Assembly (NCBI RefSeq): GCF_031180885.1 | Contig: NZ_JAPSLK010000016.1 | Location: 1 to 64,000 of the forward strand | Direction of reading: 5' to 3' | Length of the DNA: 64,000 nucleotides | Source: Saccharothrix sp. | GTDB lineage: Bacteria; Actinomycetota; Actinomycetes; Mycobacteriales; Pseudonocardiaceae | Shown: positions 52,073 through 61,130 of the stretch, piece by piece | How positions within the stretch are numbered: position 1 is the stretch's first letter | Layout of the letters: each line of letters opens with the position of its first letter | Made by a program: the position numbers and the translations under genes | Notes under the pieces: generated by a model | The model's database searches: none | What the model was told of the DNA's origin: nothing | The model's input: the letters and a program-made list of their open reading frames with translations, nothing else

Positions 52073-52180
52073 AACGTGCTTCGCGCTCTCAAGCGGTCGC
52101 GCTGCGCGCTCTCAAGCTCGAACGCGCTGCGCGCTCTCAAGCTCGAACGCGCTGCGCGCTCTCAAGATTACAAGCGCCTC
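52073..52180. repeat. 25-bp tandem repeats at the edge of copy C
   Basis: The unit starting gctgcgcgctctcaagctcg is 25 bp long and starts at 52101, 52126 and 52151. Shorter related copies precede it. Similar gcgctctcaag strings occur near 12250-12300 and, inverted, near 59270-59330. Confidence 0.85.
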
Positions 52181-52194
52181 GCCGGCGGGCAGAC

Positions 52195-52390
52195 CACCGA
52201 TGGGGGAAGGGCGTCGGTTCCCCCCACCGCATGGCCTGGCAAAGCCGACCACATTTTTGGCCGGGTGCCGCTGAAAATTTTGCTCGTTCCTCACAAAATT
52301 TTCGGCTGCACCCGGCCAAAAATGCGGTAGCCCTTCGGGCAGGCCATACGGTGGCGGAACCGAAGCCCTACCTGTGGCTGGGAGCCCGGC
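52195..52390. repeat. Mosaic palindromic repeat, copy C (hybrid)
   Basis: The inner palindrome (ccacatttttggccgggtgc ... gcacccggccaaaaatg) is that of copies A and B. The outer arms (ggaagggcgtcggttccc ... ggaaccgaagccctacctg) are those of hairpin A2. This hybrid shows that core and arms exchange. No gene is seen from 52063 to 52471. Confidence 0.85.
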
Positions 52391-52471
52391 CCGCCGCGCG
52401 GAGCGCGGCGGAGAAGCGCCGCTGCGCGGCGAAAAGCGGGGGCGCTGGGCGGCGGAGGGCGTGTGGTGCGG

Positions 52472-53236
52472 CTAGTGGACAGTGGTCAGGACCTTTTCGA
52501 TTCTGGTGGCGATGCGGTCGTTGTCGGTCGGGGCGAGGCTGAGCCAGCCGTCCTCGTGGACCATCAGGTAGCGGCCCTGGGTGGTGTCGAACCACGTGAT
52601 GAGCGTGCCCGCGCGGGTGGGGCGGTAGCCGCCGCCGACGCTGACGCCGAACTGGCCGCCTGCCACGCGGTTCGCGGCCAGTTCACCGACCATCGCCGCG
52701 TCGTCGCGCGACAAACCCGCCTTCTGCAACGCGGCCCGGTCGTCCAGTTCCTCGCCGCCCCACGGGTCGTCGTCCTCGTCGTCGCCGTCGTCCTGCTGGA
52801 GGGCGACTGCGGCCGTGAGGGTGTCCAGGCGTAGCGAGAGGGCGGTGCCGGGGCCTGCTGTTCCGTCCGGGAGCACCTCGACGATGGAACGGGCCAGGGC
52901 GGTCGGTCGGATCTCCAACAGGCCGATCTGGCCGCTGTCGATCACGGCCAGGACGGCCCGGGTGCCGTCAGAGGCGGCCACGGCGCGCACCGGGCGGTCG
53001 ATGTGGGCTACGGCGTCCACGGAGAGGTGGTGGTCTGCCAGTAGGCGCAGGAGGTCGGTCAGGCGGGGGCTCGGGTCGCCGTAGTCCGCCAGGACCTTTG
53101 CTTTGAGTTCCGAGCGTTCGGACTCGGTCGTGCCGCTACTGGGGACGTCCAACGGGTACGGCAGTCGACCCAGGTCCAGGTCGTGCCACAGGACGTCCAA
53201 CTGGACCGGGGTGAGGAGGAACTCGGGCTCGATCAC
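52472..53236 (-). CDS. espG: ESX secretion-associated protein EspG-like
   Basis: 254 aa. The EspG pattern is visible: EFLLTPVQLDVLWHDLDLGR at the start, LLADHHLSVDAVAHIDRPVR, and the C-terminal GTLITWFDTTQGRYLMVHED. EspG proteins are cytosolic chaperones that bind PE/PPE-type substrates of type VII secretion. The start overlaps the stop of the PPE-like gene by four bases, which fits chaperone and cargo. Confidence 0.9.
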   Translation of the reverse strand: MIEPEFLLTPVQLDVLWHDLDLGRLPYPLDVPSSGTTESERSELKAKVLADYGDPSPRLTDLLRLLADHHLSVDAVAHIDRPVRAVAASDGTRAVLAVIDSGQIGLLEIRPTALARSIVEVLPDGTAGPGTALSLRLDTLTAAVALQQDDGDDEDDDPWGGEELDDRAALQKAGLSRDDAAMVGELAANRVAGGQFGVSVGGGYRPTRAGTLITWFDTTQGRYLMVHEDGWLSLAPTDNDRIATRIEKVLTTVH

Positions 53237-54726
53237 GCCTCGCCGCCCTTCTTCTTCGGCTTCGCGCCGCCGATGACCGAGGGCGGCAGGTTCTCGCCGG
53301 GCACCTCGAAGATGTCCTCTCCGCGCAGGTACGCGGCGGAGCGGTGTTCCTTGTCCTCGTCGCCCTGACCGCCCGCGGGCGCGCCGCCCATCGGGGCGCC
53401 GCCCATGGGCATGCCGGACGCGCCGGAGGCACCCGGGGCCATCGGACCGAAGTTGGCGGGCATGGGGCCGCGTTGGCCCACGACACCGGTCGAGCCGCCG
53501 GCGGCGAGTTGGCCGCCGCCACCACCACCGGAACCGGTCGGGCCGAAGCCGCCGCCACCGCCGAAGCCGCCGCCACCGCCGCCGGGGAAGCCGCCGGGCA
53601 TGCCGCCAGGTCGGCCGCCGGGAACACCACCAGGGCCACTGCCGGCGGGGCCGCCGCCTACGGGCGGGGTGCCGGGAGTGCCGGCCGGGACGTACGGCGG
53701 GTACTTGCCGGGGGCCTGCGGCACGACGGTTCCGGGGGGAGCCGGCCGGTAGGGCGGGGGCTGCTGCTTGCCACCGGTCGAAGCCGGCGGCACGTACGTC
53801 GGGGGCGCGTACGACGGCGAGGTCTGGCCGCTGCTGGACGGAGGCGTGTACGCGGGCGGGGTGTACTTGTTCGCTACCGGGACCTGGGCGGCGGCTGCGG
53901 CGGCCGTGGTGCCCTCGGGGCGGTAGGACGTAACCGGGGCCACGGGAGTCCCGCCGCTGTAAGAGCCAGAACCGGGGCTGTAGGAGCCGGCGGCGTGGGT
54001 GCTCGGAGGCGTGTACGAGGGTGCGGCGGGTGCGGTGGCTACCGAAGCGGCTTGAGTGGTGCCGCCGCCGCTGGGGGCCATGGCGGGCTGGGCGTCACCC
54101 AGCGTGGGGGCGCTCGCCGTGGCCATCAGCATGGCGGGTGGTTCCTCGACCCGACCGGTCACCGGGTTGTACGGCGGGGTGAAGCGGGGAGTGGTCTGGT
54201 CGACGGCCCGGGACTCGTTCTCCATGGTCGTCATCACGGTGACGGCGTGCTCGTGCAGCGCCCGCGCCTGGTCGTTGGCCGCCTGCACGTCCGCCGCCGA
54301 CGTCACCAAGCCCTGGATGCCGCCCTGGGTGAACGTGCCGGTCGCCTGGTCCCAGGAGAACTCCACCGGCTCGGGCATCGACGCCCGCGCGTTCTCCATG
54401 ATCACGCTCTGGTCCTGCACCCGCTTGCCCACCTCGACGGCGGTGGCGGCGGTCTGGGTCACCCACTCGGCGAGCTTCTTCACGGCCGCGCGCGCACCGT
54501 CGGCGGCCTCGCCCGTCCAACCGGTCTCGGACGCGGCGACGCGCTCGTTGATCACCCGCGCGGACTCGGTCAGCTCGGTGCCGAACTGGCCCCATTCGGC
54601 GCCGATCTCGCCGGTCTGGCCGGGGTCGTTGTTGTTGTGCACCGCCTCGTACAGCTCGCGGTGGGACCGGGACGCCCAGTTCTGGGCGTCGGTGAGAACC
54701 AGGTCGATCTCCTGCTGGTCGGCCAT
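53233..54726 (-). CDS. PPE/WXG100-like protein with Pro- and Gly-rich C-terminus
   Basis: 497 aa from the ATG at 54726. Residues 1-180 are helical with the WxG-like turn ASETGWTGEAADGARAAVKK and resemble PPE-type T7SS cargo. Then a long Pro/Tyr/Thr-rich region (YTPPAYTPPSSSGQTSPSYA), a Gly-rich stretch (GGFPGGGGGGFGGGGGFGPT) and a conserved-looking tail RSAAYLRGEDIFEVPGENLP. The repeats lie outside the helical domain. Likely an exported or surface protein, with EspG as its chaperone. Confidence 0.85.
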   Translation of the reverse strand: MADQQEIDLVLTDAQNWASRSHRELYEAVHNNNDPGQTGEIGAEWGQFGTELTESARVINERVAASETGWTGEAADGARAAVKKLAEWVTQTAATAVEVGKRVQDQSVIMENARASMPEPVEFSWDQATGTFTQGGIQGLVTSAADVQAANDQARALHEHAVTVMTTMENESRAVDQTTPRFTPPYNPVTGRVEEPPAMLMATASAPTLGDAQPAMAPSGGGTTQAASVATAPAAPSYTPPSTHAAGSYSPGSGSYSGGTPVAPVTSYRPEGTTAAAAAAQVPVANKYTPPAYTPPSSSGQTSPSYAPPTYVPPASTGGKQQPPPYRPAPPGTVVPQAPGKYPPYVPAGTPGTPPVGGGPAGSGPGGVPGGRPGGMPGGFPGGGGGGFGGGGGFGPTGSGGGGGGQLAAGGSTGVVGQRGPMPANFGPMAPGASGASGMPMGGAPMGGAPAGGQGDEDKEHRSAAYLRGEDIFEVPGENLPPSVIGGAKPKKKGGEA

Positions 54727-54737
54727 GGTCGTCCCCC

Positions 54738-55148
54738 TCACTCGCCGCTCAGGCGGGTCAGCTCGGAGCCGTGCTCGTCGTCGATCGCCTGGAAGTTGCG
54801 GATCGCGCTGCGCACGGAGTCGTGGGTCTGCTGGAGCACTTCGCGGTAGGCCGTCATCACCGACACGAACGACAGCGGGTCACCCTCGGCGCGGGCCTCG
54901 AACTTCGCGGCCATGCGGTCGCCGACCGGGTTCGCGCCCAGCGGCGCGGGGCGGGCCAGGCGGCCGGCGCGCTCCAGCCACGAGTCGACCTGGTCGATCT
55001 GCTCGACGAGCATCCTGCGCAGTTCCTCGCCGGTCGCCGGGTCGAGCGTCACCCGTCCGGAGTTCACCGACTCCGACAGCGCGAGGACCTTGGTCCCCGC
55101 GGACGGTTGTGGGGCCTCTTCCGGATTCCCTGGCTCGGCGATGTACAT
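54738..55148 (-). CDS. WXG100/ESX-like small helical protein
   Basis: 136 aa from the ATG at 55148. Mostly helical (EELRRMLVEQIDQVDSWLER; FVSVMTAYREVLQQTHDSVR), with length and position before a PPE-like gene that suit an Esx-like partner. No clear WxG motif is present, so the family call is by context. Eleven bases separate it from the PPE-like gene. The core T7SS machinery (EccC and others) is not in this window. Confidence 0.7.
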   Translation of the reverse strand: MYIAEPGNPEEAPQPSAGTKVLALSESVNSGRVTLDPATGEELRRMLVEQIDQVDSWLERAGRLARPAPLGANPVGDRMAAKFEARAEGDPLSFVSVMTAYREVLQQTHDSVRSAIRNFQAIDDEHGSELTRLSGE

Positions 55149-55307
55149 GGTGGAGTCCCTCGCGAAGGCAGCCTGCTGGACGCAACCCAGGCTCCCCGCG
55201 CGCGCCAACGCGGCCCCAACGTCGCGCCAATGCGGGCTTCCGGGGGGGTGCCGACCACTGTGGGAAACTCTTCGACTACGGGGTGCCAACGCTGAAAGGT
55301 CTTCGGG

Positions 55308-58052
55308 ATGCGGGTGAACCTGCTCGGGCCGGTAGAGCTGGTTTCCGCTGGTGGTGAACCCGTCCGGCTCGGCGCGGCCAAGCGCCGGACCGTCCTGGCC
55401 GCGTTGGCGTTGGAACTCAACCGGGTCGTGTCCGGTGACCGCCTGCTGTCGCTGGTGTGGGACGGCTCACCCCCGCCGCAGGCGAAAGCCGCCCTTCAGG
55501 GACATATCGCCCAACTCCGGAAGGTGCTCTCGGACGGCGTGGCGCTTCTCACGCGCGCGCCCGGCTACGTGCTGACCGGAGACCGGGGCGCGGTGGACGT
55601 GTTCCGGTTCGAGGACCTGGTGGCGTCGTCCCGGGACGCGGGCGACGAGACCGCCGTGGCCCAGCTGGCCGAGGCGCTGGCGCTGTGGCGCGGGCCGGTG
55701 CTCGCCGACGTGCCGGGTGACCGGGTGCGGGAGGCGGTGTCGGCGCGGCTGGAGGAACTGCGGCTGGTGGCCGTGCAGGAGCTGGCGACGCGGCTGTTCC
55801 GGCTGCACCGCGCGGCGGACGCGGTCGGCGAGCTGAGCGACGCGGTGGCCGCGCACCCGTTGCGCGAACCGCTGGTGGCGCGGCTGGTGCTGGCGCTGCA
55901 CTGGACCGGTCGGCAGGCCGAGGCGCTGGAGGTGTTCCACCGCACCCGCGAGCGGCTGGCCGAGGAGCTGGGCGTCGACCCGGGGCCGGAGTTGCGCGAC
56001 GCGTACCAGACCGTGCTGGCCGGCGACACCGCGCCCAAGCGGGTGGAACGCGGCCCCGCGCCCGCCCAGCTGCCCCGTGAGCACCGCGGGTTCGTCGGCC
56101 GTGAGCCGGAGCTGGCCGACCTCGCCGACCGGCTGGGCGGCGACTCGGCGATCGGGCTGCTCGTGGGCCCGGCCGGGGTGGGCAAGACGGCGCTGGCGCT
56201 GCGCTGGGCGCACCGCGTGGCGGCGGACTTCCCGGACGGGCAGCTGTTCGTGAACCTGCGCGGGTTCGACGAGACCGAGCCGCTGGACCCGCGGACCGCG
56301 CTGATCGGGTTCCTGCGGGCGCTGGGCCTGTCCGACTCGCAGATCGCCGTGGACCTGGAGGACCAGGCCGCCCAGTACCGGTCGCTGCTGGCCGGGCGGC
56401 GGGTCCTGGTGTTCCTGGACAACGCCCGCTCCGCCGAGCAGGTCCGGCCGCTGCTGCCCGGGTCGGCGGGCTGCCAGGTGCTGGTGACCAGCAGGCACCG
56501 ACTGGACGACCTGGTGGTCACCGAGGGCGCGTCCGCGCTGCACGTGCAGACCCTGCCGGAGAACAACGCCGAGGACCTGCTGGCCGCGGCCCTGGGCCGG
56601 ACGAGGATCGACGCCGAGCCCGACGCCGTCGCCGAACTGGTCGAGCTGTGCGACCGGCTGCCGCTGGCGCTGCGCATCGCGGGCGCGCGCCTGGCCTCCA
56701 GACCCCGGTGGACCGTCCAGTCCCTGGTCGACGAGCTGCGCGACGAGCAGCACCGGCTGTCCGCGCTGGAACTGCCCGAAGCCGGGCGCGGCGTGCACGC
56801 GGCCCTGGCCGTGAGCTACCGCGAACTGCCAGAGGGCGCGGCCAGGTTGTTGCGGCGCCTGGGTTTGCACCCCGGCACCGACCTGGACAGCTACGCCGCC
56901 GCCGCGCTGCTGGACATCAACGTCGTCAGCGCCCGCACCCACCTGCGCACGCTGGCCTACGCCAACCTGCTGCACGAGTCCACGCCCGACCGGTACTCGC
57001 GGCACGACCTGGTCCGGCTGTTCACCCACCAGCTGGCGGTCGGCGAGTCCGAAGTGGACGGTGCCACGGCCCGCCTGCTGGACTACTACCTCCACGTCGC
57101 CGACACGGCCCGCGCCCACCTGTCCGACCACGTCCGCCCGTTCAGCCCGCCCGAGCACAAGCCCGCGAGCTACCCGCAACTCGCCTCGCACGCGGCCGCA
57201 CTCGACTGGTTCACCTTGGAAGAGGCCAACCTCGGCCTAGCCCTGGACACCGCCCTGGACAGCGGCCACCTCGAACGCGCCTGGCAACTCGCACTGTGCC
57301 TGGACGCCTTCCACTTCCGCCGCGGCAACCGGGTAGACCGCTTGGCGTTGTGCCGCATCGGTTCCGAGGCCGCACGAGCCTTGGGCGACACCCGCGCGGA
57401 AGCAACTTTCCTGCTGCGTCTGGGTTCCACGCTCGCCGACCTCGGCCGCTTGGAGGAGGCGGTCGATGCCTGCACCCGCGCCGCCGAACTCGCCCGGGGC
57501 GACCGCGACCTGGAATTGGCCGCCCTGGCGAACCTCGGCTACTGCCTGATGGCCGACGACCAACTCGACCGGGCGCAGGAGACCATCCTGGAGGCCCTGG
57601 AGGTCGCACGCGAGGTCGGCGACACCCGTTCGCAGGCCAGCGTGCAGAACAACCTGGCGAACGTGTTGCTGCGCAAGCGTCTTCCGGAAGAAGCGTTGCG
57701 CCACGCCACCGAGGCCCTGAGCCTGTTCACCTCGGCCGCACCTTCCAAGGCCCACACCGCGACTTTGCACACCGTGGGAGCCGCGTCCCAACAGCTGGGC
57801 CGCCTCGACGAAGCCCTGGAGCACTACCGGGAAGGGCTCGCACTGGCCGAACGGCTGGGCGACCGTTACCAGGAAGCGTTGTGCCACAGGGCGATCGGCG
57901 ATGTGCTGGAGCAGTCAGTCGGCCAGGACGCGGCGACCCCCCACTGGCTGACCGCGCTGCGGCTCTACCGCGATCTGCGCGTGGAGGACGCCGACGACCT
58001 GGCAGCGAAACTGGACCCCCGGGCCGATCAGCCGAACATGCCGGGCCGGTAG
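55308..58052 (+). CDS. SARP/AfsR-family regulator: BTAD, NB-ARC and TPR domains
   Basis: 914 aa. N-terminal OmpR-like winged helix (MRVNLLGPVELVSAGGEPVR; WDGSPPPQAKAALQGHIAQL), BTAD domain to about 245 (ELGVDPGPELRDAYQ), then an NB-ARC ATPase with Walker A VGPAGVGKTALAL, Walker B-like RRVLVFLDNA and the GLPLALRI equivalent RLPLALRIAGARL, then TPR repeats from about 600. Such regulators activate antibiotic and development genes by binding direct repeats. It is divergent from the T7SS genes. No biosynthetic cluster is visible. Confidence 0.93.
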   Translation: MRVNLLGPVELVSAGGEPVRLGAAKRRTVLAALALELNRVVSGDRLLSLVWDGSPPPQAKAALQGHIAQLRKVLSDGVALLTRAPGYVLTGDRGAVDVFRFEDLVASSRDAGDETAVAQLAEALALWRGPVLADVPGDRVREAVSARLEELRLVAVQELATRLFRLHRAADAVGELSDAVAAHPLREPLVARLVLALHWTGRQAEALEVFHRTRERLAEELGVDPGPELRDAYQTVLAGDTAPKRVERGPAPAQLPREHRGFVGREPELADLADRLGGDSAIGLLVGPAGVGKTALALRWAHRVAADFPDGQLFVNLRGFDETEPLDPRTALIGFLRALGLSDSQIAVDLEDQAAQYRSLLAGRRVLVFLDNARSAEQVRPLLPGSAGCQVLVTSRHRLDDLVVTEGASALHVQTLPENNAEDLLAAALGRTRIDAEPDAVAELVELCDRLPLALRIAGARLASRPRWTVQSLVDELRDEQHRLSALELPEAGRGVHAALAVSYRELPEGAARLLRRLGLHPGTDLDSYAAAALLDINVVSARTHLRTLAYANLLHESTPDRYSRHDLVRLFTHQLAVGESEVDGATARLLDYYLHVADTARAHLSDHVRPFSPPEHKPASYPQLASHAAALDWFTLEEANLGLALDTALDSGHLERAWQLALCLDAFHFRRGNRVDRLALCRIGSEAARALGDTRAEATFLLRLGSTLADLGRLEEAVDACTRAAELARGDRDLELAALANLGYCLMADDQLDRAQETILEALEVAREVGDTRSQASVQNNLANVLLRKRLPEEALRHATEALSLFTSAAPSKAHTATLHTVGAASQQLGRLDEALEHYREGLALAERLGDRYQEALCHRAIGDVLEQSVGQDAATPHWLTALRLYRDLRVEDADDLAAKLDPRADQPNMPGR

Positions 58053-58501
58053 TCGCCCGCGGGCTGGCGCACCAGGACGTTGACCCGGTTGAAGGCGTTG
58101 ATCACCGCGATCGACGCCACCAGCGCGGCCAACTGGTCCTCGTCGTAGTGCTTGGCCGCGTTCTCCCACACCTCGTCCGACACCCCGCCCGCGGCGTCCG
58201 CGATGCGCGTGCCCTCCTCGGTGAGTTCCAGGGCAGCGCGCTCGGCCTCGGTGAACACGGTGGCCTCGCGCCACGCGGCGACCATGTTGAGCTTCTCGGG
58301 CTCCTCACCGGCCGCGACGGCGTCCTTGTAGTGCATGTCGGTGCAGAAGCCGCAGCCGTTGATCTGGCTGGCGCGCAACAGCACCAGGAACCCGGTCGAC
58401 TCCGGCACACCCGTCGCCTCGACCGACTTGCCGGCGGCCACGAGGTGCTTGAGGAACTTCGAGGTGGTCTTGTTGGTGAAGAGGTTCAGGCGGGCTTCCA
58501 T
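58028..58501 (-). CDS. AhpD/carboxymuconolactone decarboxylase-family protein
   Basis: 157 aa from the ATG at 58501 (AAGGAG nine bases upstream). The CxxC with relay His is in INGCGFCTDMHYKDAVAAGE, with NAFNRVNVLVRQP near the end as usual. These thiol proteins act as alkylhydroperoxidase-like disulfide reductases. Overlaps the 3' end of the SARP gene by 25 bp, tail to tail. Divergent from the cupin gene. Confidence 0.9.
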   Translation of the reverse strand: MEARLNLFTNKTTSKFLKHLVAAGKSVEATGVPESTGFLVLLRASQINGCGFCTDMHYKDAVAAGEEPEKLNMVAAWREATVFTEAERAALELTEEGTRIADAAGGVSDEVWENAAKHYDEDQLAALVASIAVINAFNRVNVLVRQPAGDYRPGMFG

Positions 58502-58614
58502 CGCGTTGCGCTCCTTGTCCGTCCGTGGGTTTGCGATGAGGTGACGGATGCGGCGGGCGCGATGTGACAACCTGTCGGTGTGGCGTGGGCCACCCTTGTC
58601 GGAGAAGGGGATCG

Positions 58615-59100
58615 ATGAGCTACTACACCGGGTCGACCGGCGAGATCAGCGCGCTGTGGCGGCCGGTCGCGGACGTGGAGACGATCGACCGGCCGAAGTC
58701 GCAGGCGAGGCTGGTCGCGCCGGGGAGCACGACGCAGGGCCAGTTCGGGCTGTTCGAGTGGAACATGAAGCCGCGGTCGGGCGGGCCGGGGGCGCACTTC
58801 CACAAGACGTTCTCGGAGTCGTTCTACGTGATCTCGGGGACCGTGCGGCTGTTCAACGGCGAGAAGTGGGTCGAGGCGGGTGCGGGCGACTTCCTGTACG
58901 TGCCGGAGGGCGGGATCCACGCGTTCCGCAACGACGGTGACGAGGCGGCGTCGATGCTGATCCTGTTCGCGCCGGGGGCACCGCGCGAGGAGTACTTCCG
59001 GGAACTGGCGGAGATCGGGGACTCCGGCCGGCAGCTGTCGGCGGAGGAGTGGACCGAGCTGTACGCCCGGCACGACCAGTACATGGTCGACCAAACCTGA
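58615..59100 (+). CDS. Cupin-domain protein
   Basis: 161 aa. Both cupin motifs are clear: GGPGAHFHKTFSESFYVISG (metal His, His, Glu) and GDFLYVPEGGIHAFRNDGD (third His). The tail EEYFRELAEIGDSGRQLS is typical of small stand-alone cupins. The ATG has GGAGAAGGGG upstream, which rules out the longer frame from 58564. Metal enzyme or small-molecule binder; substrate unknown. Confidence 0.88.
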   Translation: MSYYTGSTGEISALWRPVADVETIDRPKSQARLVAPGSTTQGQFGLFEWNMKPRSGGPGAHFHKTFSESFYVISGTVRLFNGEKWVEAGAGDFLYVPEGGIHAFRNDGDEAASMLILFAPGAPREEYFRELAEIGDSGRQLSAEEWTELYARHDQYMVDQT

Positions 59101-59109
59101 CGGCCTCTT

Positions 59110-59335
59110 GCTGAACGGCTTGGCCTCCGCCCCCGATTCCATTGTCTCATGGGGCACCGACAAGACCGGGGTGGCGGCGGGGACAGTGATCTCGCTGAGG
59201 CCGGCCTGCTTTCGCGCCGCAGGCGCCCCCCTGGGGGCCTGCCGCGCGGCGAGCGCCGCTTTTGATCTTGCAAGCGCGCCAGCGCGTCGATCTTGAGACC
59301 GTGAAGCGCGTTCGGCTTGAGAGCGAAGCGATTCG
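59110..59335. repeat. Mosaic palindromic repeat, copy D
   Basis: Contains the 45-bp module shared with 23598-23650 (59115-59157), then gcctgccgcgcggcgagcgc and cttttgatctt, which invert the string beside hairpin A2 (aagatcaaaagc, acaagcggcgctcgccgcgc). It ends in gcgcgttcggcttgagag-type repeats. Thus modules from three other loci meet here. Confidence 0.75.
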
Positions 59336-59394
59336 TCCAAAGCGCCCGAAGGGCATCGCGGTCATCGCCAGTAGCACCGGCCCCCGGGATCGGT

Positions 59395-59520
59395 GACTTC
59401 GCCGGTCCCAGGTGGCTGAAATGGCACCTGAAAGGCGACCAGGTGAGCCGTGCTCAGTTCGTGGGCGTGAACTGCGGCCTGTGCGCCACCGAATGGGACG
59501 TGCAGCGCAAGAACCTGTGA
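59395..59520 (+). pseudogene. C-terminal fragment of a secreted hydrolase-like protein
   Basis: The plus frame ending at TGA 59518-59520 reads GPRWLKWHLKGDQVSRAQFV then GVNCGLCATEWDVQRKNL. The WLKxHLKGD segment and paired Cys resemble the C-termini of secreted alpha/beta hydrolases or esterases. No body or start exists upstream, where repeat copy D lies, so the rest seems lost. Confidence 0.45.
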
Positions 59521-59561
59521 ACCGGCACACCCCGCCAACCAGCCAACCGGCACACTCCGCC

Positions 59562-59640
59562 AACCAGCACAACCAGCACAACCGGCACAACCGGCACAAC
59601 CGGCACAACCGGCACAACCGGCACAACCGGCACAACCAGC
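59562..59640. repeat. 9-bp tandem repeat array
   Basis: The unit aaccggcac runs about nine times, the first and last copies as aaccagcac or variants. Related caaccagc strings extend from 59521 to 59660. From 59661 to 60009 I see GC-rich sequence with no gene or named element. Confidence 0.9.
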
Positions 59641-60009
59641 CAACCGGCACACCCCGCGAGCCGTACCCATGGCGCAGCGCACGTGGGGGGAAGCGTGCGT
59701 CGCTTTTCCGGGAACCCGTCCGGGTCGCACGTCGGGGGAGCGTGCGACCGCGGTCACGGGTGACTCGCGGGGTGTTTCCGGGGGCCGCCGGCCGTTCGGT
59801 TGGGGGGAGTTCCGTCCGGCCGACGGCGGCCGGGCTGCGCGGGCGCTCCTGTGACGCCTCGGGGAGAGGGCCTGCCCGCGCCCGAGGGGGTGTTGGCGCT
59901 GGTGGTGTCCTGACGTCCGGGCGGCATCCGCGAGCCGACCAAAACTAGAACGAGTCAGGTCCGGAAGGTGTTCCCCGGGTGTCCAGGGTCACCCGCACAC
60001 CCGCCGACC

Positions 60010-60873
60010 TCACCCCTCCCCTCGCAGGGCGGACATCTTCGATTCGGCGGCGGTCAGCTTCTCGTGGGCCGCAGACGCCTTCCGACGTGCGCGTTCGACC
60101 TTCGCCGCAGCCTCGTGGGCGGCCTGCTGAGCCCGCCGGAGCTCGACCTTCAGCTCCTCGACCCGCTCCTCCCGCGCCGTCAGCTCAGCCTCCGCCTCAG
60201 CCAGCGCCCTGTCCGCATCCCGAGCACCCGAACGAGCCGCCGTGATGTCCTCCCGGGCCTTGGCCAGCTCCCGCTCACGCTTCTTCTCCCGCCTGGGCGC
60301 AAGGTCGTCCCGAGCAGTAGACGCGCGATCGCCGCCCTTGGCAGGCGCGGGCACGGCCGTCTCCGACAGCGGCCCGAACCCGGACTGCTCGACCGGCTTG
60401 ACCAGCCGACCAGCCCGAATCCGCGCAGCCAGCACCGCGTCCGCCAACGCCGAGGTCAACGTCGTCCGCACCTGCTGCACCGCATCCGGCCCCAACGGCG
60501 ACCCGGCGGCCCGCGCCAGATCCTCCGTCAGCCGCACCAACGCCCCCACCACCACCCGCCGCTTGCCGCTCAACTCCCGCAGCACCCCGCCCTTCAACCC
60601 CTCCTGGGCGGCCCTCAACTGCTCGCCCAAGGCCACGGCCTGCGCGTATTCAGCAGCGTGCTGCCGAGCCAGCTGGTTGAGCGCCCAAGCGGACAACGTG
60701 GGCTTGCGCAGCGCGGCGACCTGCTTCGCCAGGGCCTTGTCCCCGCGGTCCAGGGCGCGCCGGGCGGCGGCGTCCCGGGCCGCGACGAAGCCGGCCGGCG
60801 GCAGGGCGTACAGCTCGTCGGCTATCCGGTCGATGGGCGTCGCGTCCACGATGTCGACCAGTGTGCTCGCCAT
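60010..60873 (-). CDS. Conserved hypothetical protein with C-terminal coiled coil
   Basis: 287 aa. The N-terminal half (ATPIDRIADELYALPPAGFV; LRKPTLSAWALNQLARQHAA) is a helical domain I have seen only in actinobacterial hypothetical proteins. Residues about 185-285 are a long charged coiled coil rich in Ala, Glu, Arg and Lys (EAELTAREERVEELKVELRR). No membrane segment or catalytic motif. Function unknown; a structural or DNA-associated role would fit but is not shown. Confidence 0.8.
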   Translation of the reverse strand: MASTLVDIVDATPIDRIADELYALPPAGFVAARDAAARRALDRGDKALAKQVAALRKPTLSAWALNQLARQHAAEYAQAVALGEQLRAAQEGLKGGVLRELSGKRRVVVGALVRLTEDLARAAGSPLGPDAVQQVRTTLTSALADAVLAARIRAGRLVKPVEQSGFGPLSETAVPAPAKGGDRASTARDDLAPRREKKRERELAKAREDITAARSGARDADRALAEAEAELTAREERVEELKVELRRAQQAAHEAAAKVERARRKASAAHEKLTAAESKMSALRGEG

Positions 60874-60972
60874 CGCGTTGATGTGCGATTTGTTACCGAT
60901 TCAAGACGCTGCCCGCTGATTCACCGTTGACACTGGTTGACATTCGGTCCGGTCGGCTCTTGACTGGACGCA

Positions 60973-60996
60973 CCACACCGGTTTCGAACTGGTGTG
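60973..60996. promoter_or_regulatory. Inverted repeat before the S8 peptidase gene
   Basis: CCACACCGGTT and AACTGGTGTGG, with one mismatch, flank a TTCG-like centre in the divergent gap (60874-61130). It could be an operator or a transcript hairpin. The gap also has TTGACA-like strings (60927 and 60936 areas) but I cannot fix a promoter. Confidence 0.4.
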
Positions 60997-61130
60997 GCAC
61001 TTCTCGCGTGTGCGCGCAATCCACCGTTCAGTCCAATGTGGACCTGTTCTTTGCGCTGTTCGCATGATTGCCCGGCGGGACCCGGAAGGATGTGCTTGCG
61101 CCAATCTTTCCCCACGAAGGGTTTGCGCCG

